NCBI GenBank assembly: GCA_025345505.1
Contig: JANVCC010000011.1
Coordinates: 7,991,636-8,055,635, forward strand
Reading direction: 5' to 3'
DNA: 64,000 nt
Origin: Todiramphus chloris collaris
Lineage: Eukaryota; Chordata; Aves; Coraciiformes; Alcedinidae
A program made the position numbers and the translations under genes. Below are positions 23,728 to 36,945 of this stretch, one piece after another (within the stretch, counting starts at the first letter, position 1; each line of letters starts with the position of its first letter). The notes beneath the pieces were generated by a model, which saw only the letters and a program-made list of their open reading frames with translations, was not told the origin of the DNA and searched no databases.

Positions 23728-24098
23728 CAAGACCTGTATTTTCTGGGCTTTTTTTGTGATGTGAAAATGACAAGTATTGTCATGCATATACAAAAATTCA
23801 ACCATAATTTACTCCGAATATGAGTAAATATGTCAAAGAAAGGTTTCTAAGTTTATGACTGATGGAAAGTAAATGTATTTGGAATACTCTGCTATTTCAT
23901 TACACCTGCTAGATTATAAGTTCTTTTTTTTTTTTCCTCCAAAGTTCACCACCTTGTCACTCCATTTAAATAATAAGATAGTGCTCAATTTATTTTGTCT
24001 CCCTGATTGACTACAGAGAAATGCTGTTATTTCTCTATGTGGACATTACAGAAACAGTTACCAAAATACTTTTTAAATTCCTGCCCATGTTTAAAATC

Positions 24099-24127
24099 AA
24101 AACAAAACAAAAACCAAAACCAACCAA
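24099..24127 (+). repeat. A-rich simple repeat (CAAAA-like)
   Basis: Tract of imperfect CAAAA and CCAAAA units. Confidence 0.8.
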
Positions 24128-24404
24128 TTTGGAAAGGTTTCAAAGATAAAAGACCAGCTTATTAGAGTGAGACTTTTTAAGTATGCCTCACTGTACAAGA
24201 AAGTTTTATTTGTTTAATTTGTCCAGGAGAAGGGTTTTTAAATAGCCTCCAACCTTTTGTATGGAAGTGTCATTTCAGATGGTACAGAACTTTCTTGATT
24301 AGCAGAAAATTGTACGAGATGGTAGAGTCTGGAAACTGAAGTTAAAGAAATTAATATTACACATATGTGAAGTAACTGACAATTGAAAAAGATGATCTAA
24401 AGGC

Positions 24405-24587
24405 CTGTGAATTTTCCATTTTTTAACATCTCAATTTGAAGACTGGATGTCTTTCTAAATTCATGCTCTGGTTGAACCAGAAGCTTGCTGCGGGGATTAT
24501 CAGGTAATGCTTTATGGCTTATGTTAAGAAGGGACTCAAATTAGCTGGAACATAACAGCTCCTTCTGTTCTTAAAATCTGTGAATCA
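24405..24587 (+). mobile_element. Ancient CR1/L3-like LINE 3' end
   Basis: Colinear matches to the old amniote CR1/L3 tail are visible: ttccattttttaacatctca, gactggatgtctttctaaat, catgctctggttgaaccag, and a terminal block ccttctgttcttaaaatctg followed by tgaatc. The 3' terminus appears complete and the 5' side is lost. The opposite-strand copy of the same tail lies at 21.3 kb. Confidence 0.72.
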
Positions 24588-24791
24588 TCCAAGAACTTTT
24601 CCACCAAACCCACAGAAGATAAGAATGAAGACTGCAAATATTTCTGAAGGGGGAAAGAAAAAAGCAAAAAAAAAAACCAAACCCAGCAAATAATCCCTCT
24701 ACAAAATCCACATACGCATTTGAGGATTTCAGCAATATCTTGAAAGTATAAAGTACAGCTGAACTGTCAAGTCACTTGTATACCAAGAAAT

Positions 24792-25259
24792 TTGCTAAAA
24801 AGCTGTAATGCCAGTAGCACTTTTGGCACATCCCTCTCAAGTGCTGTTTTGTGCAGTATCAGCCTTTCTCCTGCCTTTTTCACCCACCAACCTAATTTCT
24901 CACTCTTGTACTTCTTATATCACTTCCCTTATCATTCTTTTCTTTTGTGTTTGTTTTTTTCTTTTAACATTATCAGGCCCAGTTACAAGAGACGCTTCTC
25001 TCCAGTGTTGCAAGCCAATTGCACATTCTGCCCTTGTGTACACAGCATGGGCAGTCAGGAGCAGAGTGGATTCAGCAAGAATAGACCAAAAGACCCTGGT
25101 GGGATGGAAAGACCTAGGCCCCGGCTGCTAGCACCAAGCACCCTGTCACATGCTGGACCCTACAGCCCAATTAATAATACAATTTTCTTAAGAAGCAATC
25201 CTCTGCAGGCTGTGTCAGCACTTCAGCAGTTCTTGTATTTTATGAGTGAATCTGTGTGA
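24792..25259 (+). other. Unexplained 155-codon open frame
   Basis: This is the longest open frame in the window outside CR1. The predicted product begins with a Ser/Phe/Leu-rich half and continues into a Pro/Arg/Gly-containing half. A second frame over the same bases (24808-25131, 107 codons) is also open, so the openness probably reflects base composition. I see no domain, no clear splice signals, and no similarity to a protein I know. Chance is more likely than a gene. Confidence 0.2.
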
Positions 25260-28200
25260 TAAAACAGTAGGAATGTCATCAGTGAAGTGGTCAAACAAGG
25301 AAAACATAAGCTTGACACCAACATGAAAAAAGCTCCTGCAGAAATGTGCTGAGTGAAACTGAAAAGTTTTCTATAGATTTATGAGCCCTAATGCACACTG
25401 TCAAAGTAATGAGTTGGGACAAAACTCAACTGCAACAAGCTTAGTTACTTGACAAGCCTGATCATGTTGGTGTAACTCACCTTAGTGACTCCAGCAAAAT
25501 CATGGAAGGAAAGAAGGAATAAGCTGCAAGTAAGTCTGTGATTTGGTTCATGTGCAGAGGCTCTTCCCACAGCAAGTACACTCAGAGACAGCAATGCAAC
25601 TCAACCCATTTGGGTGCTCACAGCTCCAGGTTTATTCTTTGTTTCAAGAATATGAACCCTCACAGATATGGTGGGCGATGGCTTCATGTCGTCTAGGAGA
25701 CAGATTTTTCTAATCCAAACATTTCTCTCTGCGGATGGCTGGGTTTCCTGATGAGGTGGGTGAGGGCTGTGTAGTGACATCTGATTCCTGAACCATGCAT
25801 TTAATTCTCTAACAGTCATTTGAGGTAGAAACGACTTGCCCAGATTAGACTGGTCTTGCTAATTCAGTAACCCATAAGTACATGCAGTGCAATATGTTTC
25901 ATTAAGAAACTCTATTGTAGGCATTTATGGGAAAACAGAATTCCATATTCCTTCCACAATAACTATATTTTTTCCAAGACACGGTTACCTTGTCATGTGA
26001 GTGAAGTGTAAGATAAAGCCAAGCTCCTTTTGCTCTGCAACCTTGTAACAAGAAGTGAGAGGACACATATTTCAGGTTGGGCTGACTGGATGGATGCTGT
26101 GCCAATGTACTGCATCTCATCCCACAGGGCACAATGGGAACCAGTGCTTATGATGCCACGCTACTTGTGGACACACAGTGGTAAGTCAAGGTGATGCGCT
26201 GTGTGGCTTTACAAGCCTTAATCTTTGCAAACTCAGGCCTCTCTACAATTAATTTCATGTGACAGAGTAGACATTTTCTCTATGGCTAAGCCAAGTCCAG
26301 CAGAATAAACTCAGGTGCATGGATATCTTCTCTGAGAACAAACACATACACAAAAATATTCTGCTGTTCCCTGGGAAAGAGTTAAGGTCTACAAGAACAT
26401 AATTCAGGCCAGAACATCAAGGTTTCTATTTCTATCAAAAAATGATGGATTGTAGTTTGCTCATTTGGCCTTTAATATTTATTACTGTGACTCTGAATAC
26501 CTTGTGAGATGCTGAGCATCTTCCTATCCCATCTCCTTCCTCTGGACATATGCCTCTTAAACACAGACAAACTTTTGTCCTTTCTACCTACTAAGCCCTG
26601 TTTAGTCAAGCTATGCAGGTAAGTCATTCCTAAAATTTACTTTCCATATTCTTAGGATTCTCCTTAAGCATTACAAGCTCCAGCTTGTGCCCCATGACAA
26701 TATCTCATTAAAATGATCTTACTGCTCAGAGCCTCATATAATACAACTGGCCATTGCACAGTAAACATCAATGAGAGGACACTGATTTATGAGATCTGTC
26801 TGTACATTACCTTCATTTTGGTTAAGTGACCTTTCAATGAAAATGAGCATAGGGAAGGAAAAAAATGTCACGAGAGTAAGATAAAATCTATTATGAACAG
26901 GTTTGCTACCTTGCTGGACACCAGTACTTCAATTGAAAGACAACTCCTAGGGAAATCAGGACATGCCAATAGTCTTCACGCATTTTCTAATGGAACTATC
27001 ATAAATTCTAAATCTCTGTAAGAAGTAAGCAAATTTTCCCCTATTAATGATGCTATAAACAGAAATCTATTGCTTTTAATAACATACATAATCTTCTCTT
27101 TCAATTAATCACTGAAGTTGGGCTGATTTTGTGTATTAGAAGAATCAGTCAATCTTGCCAAGTAAATGCAGCTGAGAACTTGTTTCATTTTGTGATGCAA
27201 GGCCACTACAACTTCAAACAGCAATAGATCTCCATACTACAAGTTATTTGTTGTATAGATGTCAAAGAGCTGAAGCATGTATTGAACAGAAGACAACAGG
27301 CACTTATTCACCCGTGAATCTGACAATGTGTAATACTGCTAGCAGATTGTACTTGCCAAGCATGCTAGCAATAAATTGAATGTAAGGAAATGGAAAGTCA
27401 GACACCTTTGAAATGATTTATAAAGAAGTAAGTCTGTTCTTTGAGGAAGGACAATAAACCAGTTTCTCAGACCAGTCTGACAGTGCCCATACTGTAAGTG
27501 AAAACATCTAGGCCAAGCAAAGCACTTTACCACCATGGAAAAATGTTCCAGTGCTTCAATGGGTGAGGACAAAAGTAGCAATTTATGAAAGTCCTAGTAA
27601 AACGAGCAGACCAGTCCATCCATGGAAGATGCCTCCTGCAGTTTTATATATTGTACCTCCATAGTATTCCAGTAAAATAGTGTATATGAATAACACAATC
27701 AGTAAATTCAGGGGGATAAAATCATGTCTCCCTTGAGTCAGTGCAAGATGTAACCATTTTCAGAATCAGGATTTCATCCTTGAGTGCTTTTATTTTCAAG
27801 TATTCACAGAGAGGAGGTGACTGGTTTTCAGAACCCAGTGCCTCTATTTGTTGCTTGTTTTTAAAAAAACTTCATACTATCAGACTTTAAGAGCTGTATT
27901 TAATGCTTAGCTCCACCAGCTCCACAATATATATAATTCAGGAACCTGCCAACAATAATATCTAAAATAAATAACTTCGCTTATAACCATCATCATTGCT
28001 GGATTGGCTTCAGACATTCTTTCTTCCTTCTACTCCCTCTGTCCATTCTGCACTAACCCCCTTTGATTGCTCACTCTGGTCATAGTTAATGTGAGGACTA
28101 TTCTTCCTCTTTCCCTTTCACTGCCTTTTTTGAAGACTTAATTGGAAGTGACTGTTTCTTTTAATCAATATAATAACAGGGAGAATTTATTGTTTCCTTC

Positions 28201-28830
28201 AGGTATGTCCCTTGGGAGAAGAAGGGGTTTTGTCCAAGGTACTCAATACATTCAAGACCTCACAAAAACACACCACCAGTCTTTTTGTTTGCCTTTACAC
28301 ATATCCCTGAAAAGGGCAGAAAAAAACATGTTTTCTAGTGCTTGCAGGCATCCAGAGGGGTGCCTGTTAAAATCCAGGGGAATTTGTCACCATAAATGAT
28401 GGAATTCCACAAGACAAGAGTGAGGATTAGCCTGACAAAACATCTGCCTATGTCAACATGGTGTCAAGTGAAACAAAGCTCTACCAGACACTGATCCAGG
28501 CAACTTAACTCATGCACTCTACCACCACCTCCCCGCTGACAGCTAGGCATGCTTGCAAAGCACATCTGCTTCTCCTGGACACCACTGAAAGACTGCAAAG
28601 CTCAGCATAAATGCAGCTCCCTGACAGCTCTGCCTTCAGACTTCACATGAAAAGCACATACAGTCCTATAAATGCTTCACTCTCCCTTGCTGCAAATAGA
28701 GAAGGATTTTATTTCTCCCAAGAAGACAACCTTACTTACTTGGGATAGCGCCTCTGCTGAAAGATGGGCAGAATCTCTGTATCTTGATTTGAATGTAGAA
28801 GCAGTAAATCCCGAAATCTTTCTGTCAGGA

Positions 28831-28869
28831 CAAAGAAAAAAAGAAGAAAAGAAGAAAAAAAAAAACAAA
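28831..28869 (+). repeat. GA/A-rich purine tract
   Basis: Imperfect AAGAA and A runs, about 39 bases of almost pure purine. Confidence 0.88.
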
Positions 28870-29093
28870 CCCAGACTGTGACTCTGCATTATAAGTTCAG
28901 GCCACAAGTAAGCAAAGCAGCAACATCAGTGAATTTTCTTCTCTAGCAATATTTACCAGAAAACAAAGCTAGGGGTATAGGGAATAAAATCTATACATTC
29001 ATACAAAACTTCTGCTAAGACTAGAAACAACTGCTTCCTACAAAACTTTTTAATACTATTTTAGAATGTCTTATTTTTTTTCCATCTACTATT

Positions 29094-29215
29094 GAATTCT
29101 AGTAGCACCTACAAGTTTCTGAGGTCTGCATACAGGTCGTCTGAGTATCATACACAGACAGCCATAAACAGTCCCTGCCTTGAAGAGCTCAGTCTAAACA
29201 GAAGGGCAAAGCGAC
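29094..29215 (+). mobile_element. Ancient amniote MIR-like interspersed repeat
   Basis: ctagtagcacctacaag, then tatcatacacagaca, then aacagtccctgccttgaag and agctcagtctaaacagaagg follow in order the pattern 'tagcaccta...gtacagacacat..acagtccctgccccaaagagcttacaatctaaatagac' known from an old, widespread amniote SINE/LINE-derived family. The exact family is uncertain. Confidence 0.5.
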
Positions 29216-32152
29216 TAAGAATTCACCAGTCACTCAAGAATCACAGTAGTCTAAACAAACATAGATGAGTTAAATTGATTTAAATTAAATTGCAGTACAA
29301 GTCCTTTGGTAACTGATTCATTGGTATTTTCAAAGATGTCTGGAAGACTGGATTGCTTTTTGACTGCTACTTTATATATATGTATTTAAAAAACTGCATT
29401 ACAGGTTCATCTTCAGTAGGTAAAGTTTTTGTAAGGTTTGTGCAGCTGCCTTTTTCTGATGCCTTTCTCTAAAGGTGGTTAGACACATCATCTAAGCAGG
29501 ATCTGTAAGAGCCTCTATTAGTATCAATTTCTCCATTCCTGGAAGATGGAAGCCTTCTCAAAATTTACTTGATACTCAGATTCAGGGATAGAAGAGAATT
29601 TCCCACACAGGTCAAATGACCTTCACACATCCCATAGATCTTCACAGCATGGGGCATGCTTCATTTACTTCTTTCCTTCTATTGTCTGCAACTTCAAACA
29701 GTCATCCAGTGGCACAGAAACCTAGGATATTGGTGATGTCCTTCCCACCTTCACAAGTACTACTCTTTCTGCAGTATCTTATAACTGTGGCTTGAAGCCT
29801 TTTAACTACAGGCTTTATCTTTCATTTGTTAAACAACAATTTGTAGCCTGTGTTGTGTATAGTAGCTGTACTATGGGTTTCTCTAAACTAGCTATCTCTT
29901 CCATGTGAGATTTTCATTCTGGGAACTGAACCTTATATCCTTATGCATCTCAAAATACCCTTTAAGACTGGGTTTACAGGTAAGGAAATCAAGTGACATA
30001 AAATCAGTGGAGAAAAAAAATCTGAATCTCAGATCAAAAAAGGCACCATAGCAGCTTTCTTACTTCTTACAGGCTGGTATGTGATGGATTTCTTAACATT
30101 TCAGGTTTTTTTGTACTGTTATGTCATCATAACTGAACTCTATTAATTTGGATACAATCCTGATATGTAGCCCTTAAAAGAGGACAACAACTAAACAACT
30201 TCAAGCCCATACTTCATAAACTTATAGCACTTTGAAGAAAGCATAATAAACTCAGAATAAAATCTCTCCTGTTATGGGCTCAGTTTTAAAGGTCAGCTGT
30301 CTCAGGTGGTCTGACCTAGTCTTTCATCATCTCGCTAAGGTGTATTGCAAACATCTTGGAGAAGATACCAGGATCTGCCAGTGAAGAAACACAGACTGAT
30401 ACTTAGCATCTTCATTCCTTTACTTCTACAACTCTTCAGATTCAATTTTGAAAGACATAAGCACGTGTACCTTCAAAACTCTTTTCACATCTTCAAAGTA
30501 GAACTTATCTTTCCCTGTACCTAACTAGGACAGCCTGGATATGGCCAACAAGAATAAACGCAATTCTGTAATGACAGAAGTGAAGCTCAATGACCATCTT
30601 TCAGGGAATAGCCTGATGATTGTCCTGACAAAAAGTTTGCCATTACAGCTACTACTTGACCTCTTCTTGAATTTTTAGGAAGATGCAAAGTTTTTCCTCT
30701 TTCTCAGTCCCTCTGGTACATGGCAATATGCTGTACGTGGGCATGCCCTGTCATCCTTAAAAACGATATGCTATGATCTCCAAAAGCCACTGGACAAGAA
30801 CTGTAAGGTTTCAGGAAGCTTTCATTGGTGCAAAATAATCCAACTGTGTATGTTTCAGAGAAAGCATGTTAACTTCCACCCCTACCTCAGGAATTTCCCA
30901 ACGCAGCTCAAGCTACTGGTGCATTTCTAGGAACCCTTTATAAAAAGGCTTTATATGAACAACCTTTGTCTATGCCTGGTGAAGGAATGAGAGGAAGTTT
31001 GCTATGGCAAACACTGAATGATAGCACTGCCTTTCACGACTTGAGGGTTTTGACCTCCAGAACATGGTGCAAGTCACCATGATTAAGGATTTTTCTTTAG
31101 GGTGGTCCGATTTATTTTTCTTTAGGGCCTAAAACCAGGAGCAACAGCAATGCAAAGCATGCAGAGATATTCTTATCCTTCAGTTCAATACTTCACAACA
31201 CCTTACATGTAAGTAAGTGAAGATAGTTTGGCAGGTCTTGCAAAGGGCCTGTGACTCTCTGAAGACAAAAAACACATCTCAGCAAGGCCACAGATATATC
31301 CTGATCCATTGTTATGTCCAAGATGGACAGCACACCGGCAAAGACATAGTTCATCTCTATCTCCTACTCTGTGACTTTTTTTTCTTGTGCTCTGACTTTT
31401 CCCACTGATCCAGGCCACCTGGCTGCACTCCAGGATTCAATTCAACAAGCCGCAATCTTGAAAATATTTTGAATAGTAATGTGACAGGGGTGGCCAGTAC
31501 TGGAGTGAAAGCAGCCAAGTTATGGCATCTGAAATTGGACCAAACAGCTCCCCTACTGGATTTTGTTTTCGTTAAAGTCAACTTTTTTTTTCTCCCATGT
31601 CATGGCAAATTTCCCAGGCAGATGTATTTTCTTTTCACCGTATGACTTTACTCATTTTTCCATGGCAACACTTAGGCTGTATGGTAGCGTTCCACCTCAT
31701 CTCAAATGCATCCTACAACTTTCTCCAGCACACGTAGCTTCCACATCCTGTAAAATCCTCTAAAGAGAAATGGCACACTGAAGCAAAACATTTAGGATTA
31801 ATTTGTCCCATTAGACCACAGACCTTCAGGTCTATGATATTCTCATATTCCACACACATGAGCATAGTACAAAAGTCACACTGGTGCAAATGACATTATT
31901 ATCTTTAAAGACTATCCAGAAAGGTGATGAGGGAGGTGATGAGAGATTTGGCAGCTATTGGCAGAACATGGGTACTTTTGGTGCTCTGACAAAAGTGATT
32001 ATCTTTATAATACCTGTTATGACAAACCAGTTATCAATTTACAATGACAGAAGGATGCATTTAAAAGGAAATTTTCCCTTTAAAATATTTTGATACATGT
32101 CATTGTTCTCAAGCAGAACTGGTTTGTGCTCAGTATGGTCAGTCAGAAATAT
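29216..32152. other. Apparently unique non-coding stretch
   Basis: No repeat family, RNA gene or exon was recognised. Confidence 0.4.
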
Positions 32153-32198
32153 AATGTCAGAAATGTCAGAAAATGTCAGAATGTCAGAAAAATGTGAG
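32153..32198. repeat. Short minisatellite, ATGTCAG-based unit
   Basis: Four exact ATGTCAG cores start at 32154, 32163, 32173 and 32181, with a fifth degenerate core (atgtgag) at 32192. The units are 8-11 bases apart, separated by A runs of variable length. Confidence 0.85.
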
Positions 32199-35100
32199 CA
32201 AAATTTGGCATACATTCTGAAGCCCATTCAAATTGATTGACAGACAAGTTTCCTTTTTTCCCGGTTATACTATTAGAGAGGTGGAAAGAGAGACAAAAGG
32301 AAATTGTGCTATAATATTTTCATATCTGGGGCTCTCAAAGCAAAGAAAAATTATTTTCACAAAAGGTCCCTGTGAATTAAACCACATTATTATTCACACT
32401 CTGTAGACAGAGACACTGTGACACAGGGAGCACTGGCCTTGTTTTTTGAAGCTATCACATTCCTGAAACTCTTACTGCTTTATCAATTCAAAGATTATGT
32501 TCAGTTATGTCAGGTTTGACTTTAAAAGTCAGGTCTCGTGGTTCTTCTTTCTTTTCTCCTTCTTGTTACAAAATAATTTACAGAAAATAACAGCAAAGTC
32601 ATTCCACTAAATTCCAAAGGTCTTTAAAAATCAAATTCCTGCTCTTTCAGAGTTTAATGGGTCTGTACCTACAAGGCCATAGAAGTATAAATCTGAAGTT
32701 TGAGATGCTACAGTTTTGTTTATTCAAACCATCTTTTACAAAGCAACTTCAGACTACTCCGAACCTCTAGTAAAAACACGTTATCTTGCATGCAATCCAC
32801 TTAATTAAGAACACTGTAAAAATTGATGGTAACTGCTTTTTGTGGGATAAGGGATTTTTTTTTTTAATATCAGTTTATGGATTATTTTTTGAAACAAAAT
32901 TCATAGGAATAAACAGAAATATGATTACAAGGTAACCAAAGAATGGGAGGACAGAATAGCATCATAAATTATGAAGTACAGAACATCATGGTCCAGAAGC
33001 CTAGCTATCTTCCAAAAGGTCTAGCTATAATGTCATGCTTATGCATTTGGATTTCTGCAGTCATGTTTTTGTAGTTCCCTGTAGCACTTCTGCATTCACT
33101 GAGACAGAAAACCCAGTTCCATCGTTCATCAAATGGACACTTGCAAGCCCTGCAATTTCAAACTTTGAAAATCTACCTAGTTTTTTATGCAAAATGCAGA
33201 GTGGTATGGAGCACTTTCCACATCATGAATAGCTCCTCAGCACCTTGCAGCAATTTAAGTAAAAACTTAAAAATTAAGTCAGTTTTCTTAAAACTGTAAG
33301 CGGCATTTAGAAGGATTTGAGACCCATTAATCTGACTTGTTTTCAGGCTCTGTCATTTGGAAATGCTGTCATAACTAGCTCCTCAGTACCTTTTTTTTTT
33401 ATTTTTTAAAGGCATTTAGAAGTCTTTGATAGTTAAGGGCAACAAAACTATATAAAACTAAGATAAGCGACAAGATGGCATCAAATTGAAATGTCCAATA
33501 TTTCCGTTTGACCTGTGACTTATTAATGACCAAAGTTTCTGAAGTTAAGGAAGTGTTACTACTCTCCTCTTGAAAAGTCAGTGCTACAAATATCCTCCAT
33601 CAGATTAAAAGGGGAGGAAAAGAAAAAAACCAATGAGGTTATGTTGGTGAGCTAAAGGTTTCAAAATTATTACATCATAAGCCTTGGAATTCCCCTGAAA
33701 CATATATATTTTGCTGATACAAAGAGACATGCTTTTTGACCAGCTTGACCTTCCATGATTCTCAGTCCATTAAGCCTCATGGAGTTTAATTGTCCTGTTT
33801 TTTCACCACCTTCTCCTTCCCTTCAGATCAGTGATCTGAAAGACTAATTAGAGCCCATCATTTAAAGAGCTACTTAAAAAAAAATAAAACCTAGTTAAGC
33901 CCTATCAAGTTGAAAAATATATTAAAAGCCCTTGCTGCTTATATTTATTTAAAGGAAATAGAGAAGCTTTTACAGAAAGGGAACTGATCTCTTCAGTTTC
34001 TAAGGTAGGTGAATAAACAGTGATCATCCTTCTGTTCAACATTTTCTTCTGCAGTATTTTAGTTTATTTAAGCTCAAGGGAAAAAATACAGAAATCAATG
34101 AATCATTACAGAGGTCAGCAGTGACCCTTCCAGTCACTCTGGACCTGCAGAATTGTTCTTTCTTTGAAGAAAGTCTCTGTACATCCTGCTTTACATCCTG
34201 CTTTGCCTCCTAATCTGCATTTGCTTCATAAAAAGTAGTCAGCTCCTTCTCTTTCTCTACCTGTGCTCTTACCAGATGGAAATCATTTTCCCTCCAATTC
34301 TGGCATCAACACATCCTTTCCCTGCTAGAACTCTAGGCACTTTCTTATGTTATTAAAATGTCCCACCTACTATGCCAAAATTAGCTTGGACAGATTTATT
34401 TCTAACCAGACCTCCCTCATTTACATTATAATCACATATATTGAGTGATTTATGTGTGTATATACCAGCCAATGAAGAAACAGAGTAAACAGCAGCTCTT
34501 GTCCAAGGAACCTTAAAAGGTTAATAGATGAATGATGGGAAGGGAAAAGCATCACCTGCTTCATTTCAAAACAGGGGAGAGAGACGCTGAAGATTATATT
34601 TAGACTGCATTTTACATGTCTAGCAACATGACAGCAGTAAGTGACCCAGACTACCTATTAGCTACACTGCAAGACTCATGTTCCGCAAACAGAAAAGTGG
34701 ACACACCACCAAAGTTAAGTGGTCTAGATGCTCAGTACTGAGTTAGAAATCCTTTTGTAGGTTATACAGCTCCCTGGCAGATCTGGGGAATTAGATAGAA
34801 CAATGGAGTTTAAAAAAAAAAAAAAACAGGGTCTTAATCAATAAACTTTTTATTTTTTTTCCTCAGAGGTAGTTAGTATACTTGAAGACTAATTCTGTCA
34901 TGACAGTAGAGTTCATTCCACCACTTGACACTTACAAAGTACAACAGCAAAACAAGATTTACAAACAACACAAAATAGCAACTAACTTTAAAAAAATATC
35001 TTTATAAATACTTGCTCTGAAGCAAATGTTATTTATCCAGATTTTATTAGCACTGATTTCTACAATTGCTCCCTTTGACCATGAAGGGCCATACTTCGCT

Positions 35101-35639
35101 GTTTGAACTCCCCACGAGCCAATGCAGGGAAACAACTAACATTTCTTCACTAGCACCGCACATTCCTCTTTCAGAACACACCAGAAGAAATGATGAGGCA
35201 TCAGTATATCCCTTTTTGGCTTTAAGGTAAAGTTGAGCCAATTGATATTAAAAGTCCTTACATTCACAAAAAAAGACCCAAATTATACAAGGGCGGAAAA
35301 CTGATTTTAACTTGTAATCTGATACAGAAACTAGAGAAAGCCCGGTCTTTCAAAGCTACATGGGATTTTAATACTGAAATGGAGCTGCTATCCAGCTGTG
35401 CAATTACTGCAATACTATCCAGCACTGCGAAACTCCAGAGGGTATGCCTCTGAAAAGCTAAGCAAAGGCACAATTTGTCAGGATGTACTGATTAACACCA
35501 AGGGCCTCCCTACATTAATATCTTGCTTGACATGCAGACACCTATGGAAGAATTGGCACAGGGCAAAACACTCCTGCTTTCATTTTCGCAGACACCTCTC
35601 TTTCCTGTCTCAGGGGATCTCCTGAGCCTTAGGTGGTTT
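32199..35639. other. Apparently unique, very AT-rich non-coding stretch
   Basis: No recent repeat was recognised. It includes a 15-base A run at 34812-34826 and a 12-base tandem duplication (tacatcctgctt twice) at about 34190-34213. Confidence 0.4.
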
Positions 35640-36280
35640 GTCTATTAAGAAATGACTTGACTTTTTTTTAAACTACTTGTCCAGTCCCACCTGTAAACCT
35701 CCTAATCTAGTCCACATCCTGTGACAAGAAGTTCCGTGTGTCTCTCACCAACTACATGAAGACCCATCATTTTATGTCTGCTCTGAAATACTGTCATACT
35801 GACTGTACTTTATGGTCAAAATTTCTGATACCAGCAGAAACCATGAAAACCATCAGGTTGGATCTATCCACTCTTCCAATTTTATACATGATTTTGTAGA
35901 CCGACCGCTGCTATATTCCCATAAATTATCTATTTTCTGAGCTAGAGTCCCTGAATATTCAGTTGTCCTGTGTTTGGAAGCCTTACCATGCTTTTGATCA
36001 TTCCTTCCTGAACCTTGTTCAGTATCCTGTCTGAGAGAAAAGGACCAAACCTGCACACATGATTCAAGACCTGGGAGCACTACAGAAATATCCATCTGCA
36101 CATCTCAGCTTTATTCTCTGCTCCTCTCCTAATAACTTTTCTCTTTATTGCTGCTGAGCACTGAACTGATGTCTTCATGGAAATAATTATCATGATTGGG
36201 AAGTGTTATTCTTGGGTTGTCAGGGTCATATCATCTCCAGCCATGTGCATTCATTTGTCACCAAATACATCAAACATCAG
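35640..36280 (-). mobile_element. Ancient CR1/L3-like LINE, RT C-terminus and 3' coding end
   Basis: Read on the minus strand, there is a block ending gctgctgagcactgaactg in plus orientation (about 36151-36170), which corresponds to the 'tgcacattgagc.gatgt' signature. Then comes a frame with PGLESCVQVWSFSLRQDTEQ ([19 protein letters not shown] in the family), then a block encoding the VYKIMYKIGRVD-like segment. Finally ttggtgagagacacacggaa and ctgtgacaagaagtt-type sequence match the 'MQLVRDTRNFLPQDV' region. The order agrees with a CR1/L3 ORF2 C-terminus, but divergence is high and every frame is broken. Confidence 0.68.
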
Positions 36281-36620
36281 TGCGTACCCACACGCATACA
36301 AGCACTGGTATTTTTAGCCAGGTCTATAAATAGGTTTGCAAGTGTAATATATTTTATACATTTGAACAAGCTAGAAGAACTTTCTGTTAAACATATTTAA
36401 AGAGCAATCACAAAATAATGGAATTAATTCCATCCAAGGCTAAAACTCTGTATCCTAAAAAAACCACCACCATTCACTGGGTATTCATTCTTGGGCTTTT
36501 GTCCATTTGGATTTGGTCTCAGTTTAGACTGTAAGTATGGGATCATTTCACCCTCTTCCTAGTACAGACATAGCTTCAGTATTACACTTGAATATGCAAA
36601 TATATTTCTGCTTAATAACT

Positions 36621-36945
36621 TCACAGAATCACAGAATAGTTGAGGGTGGAATAGATCTCTGGAGATCATCTAGTCCTATCCCCCTACTCTGAGCTGGGTC
36701 AGTTAGAGCAGGTTGATCACAGCCAGCTTCAGCTGGGTTTTGAATATCTCCAAGGATGGAGAATCCACAACCATTCTGAGCAACTTGTTCCCCTGTCTGA
36801 CTGTCCTCACAGTGGGAAAGTTTTTTCTTACACTTAAAAAGAATCTCCTGTATTTCAGTTTGTGCCCATTGTATCTTTTTCTCTCAATGGACTCGACCGA
36901 GAAGAGCCTGGAGCGTCTGTTTTACTCCCTACTAAGTAGACAGGA
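36621..36945 (-). mobile_element. CR1, 5'-truncated, intermediate age
   Basis: The 3' tip tcacagaatcacagaatagt is followed by gatcatctagtcctatcccc, gggttttgaatatctccaag and cagtttgtgcccattgtatc, a standard CR1 3' end read on the minus strand. This subtype has cacagaatcacagaat at the tip, like the old copy at 52.5 kb. Truncation lies near 36945. Confidence 0.93.

Noticed and set aside
24668..24683. Poly(A) followed by ccaaacccag, similar to 28857-28871 and 62814-62838, considered as a shared retroposon tail
   Set aside because: Upstream sequences differ completely, and A-rich tracts followed by CCAAACCC are common in bird DNA. There is no evidence of a common element.
25400..25500. ggtgtaactcaccttagtgactcca resembling an old amniote repeat motif
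   Set aside because: Only about 25 bases agree. Not enough to name a family.
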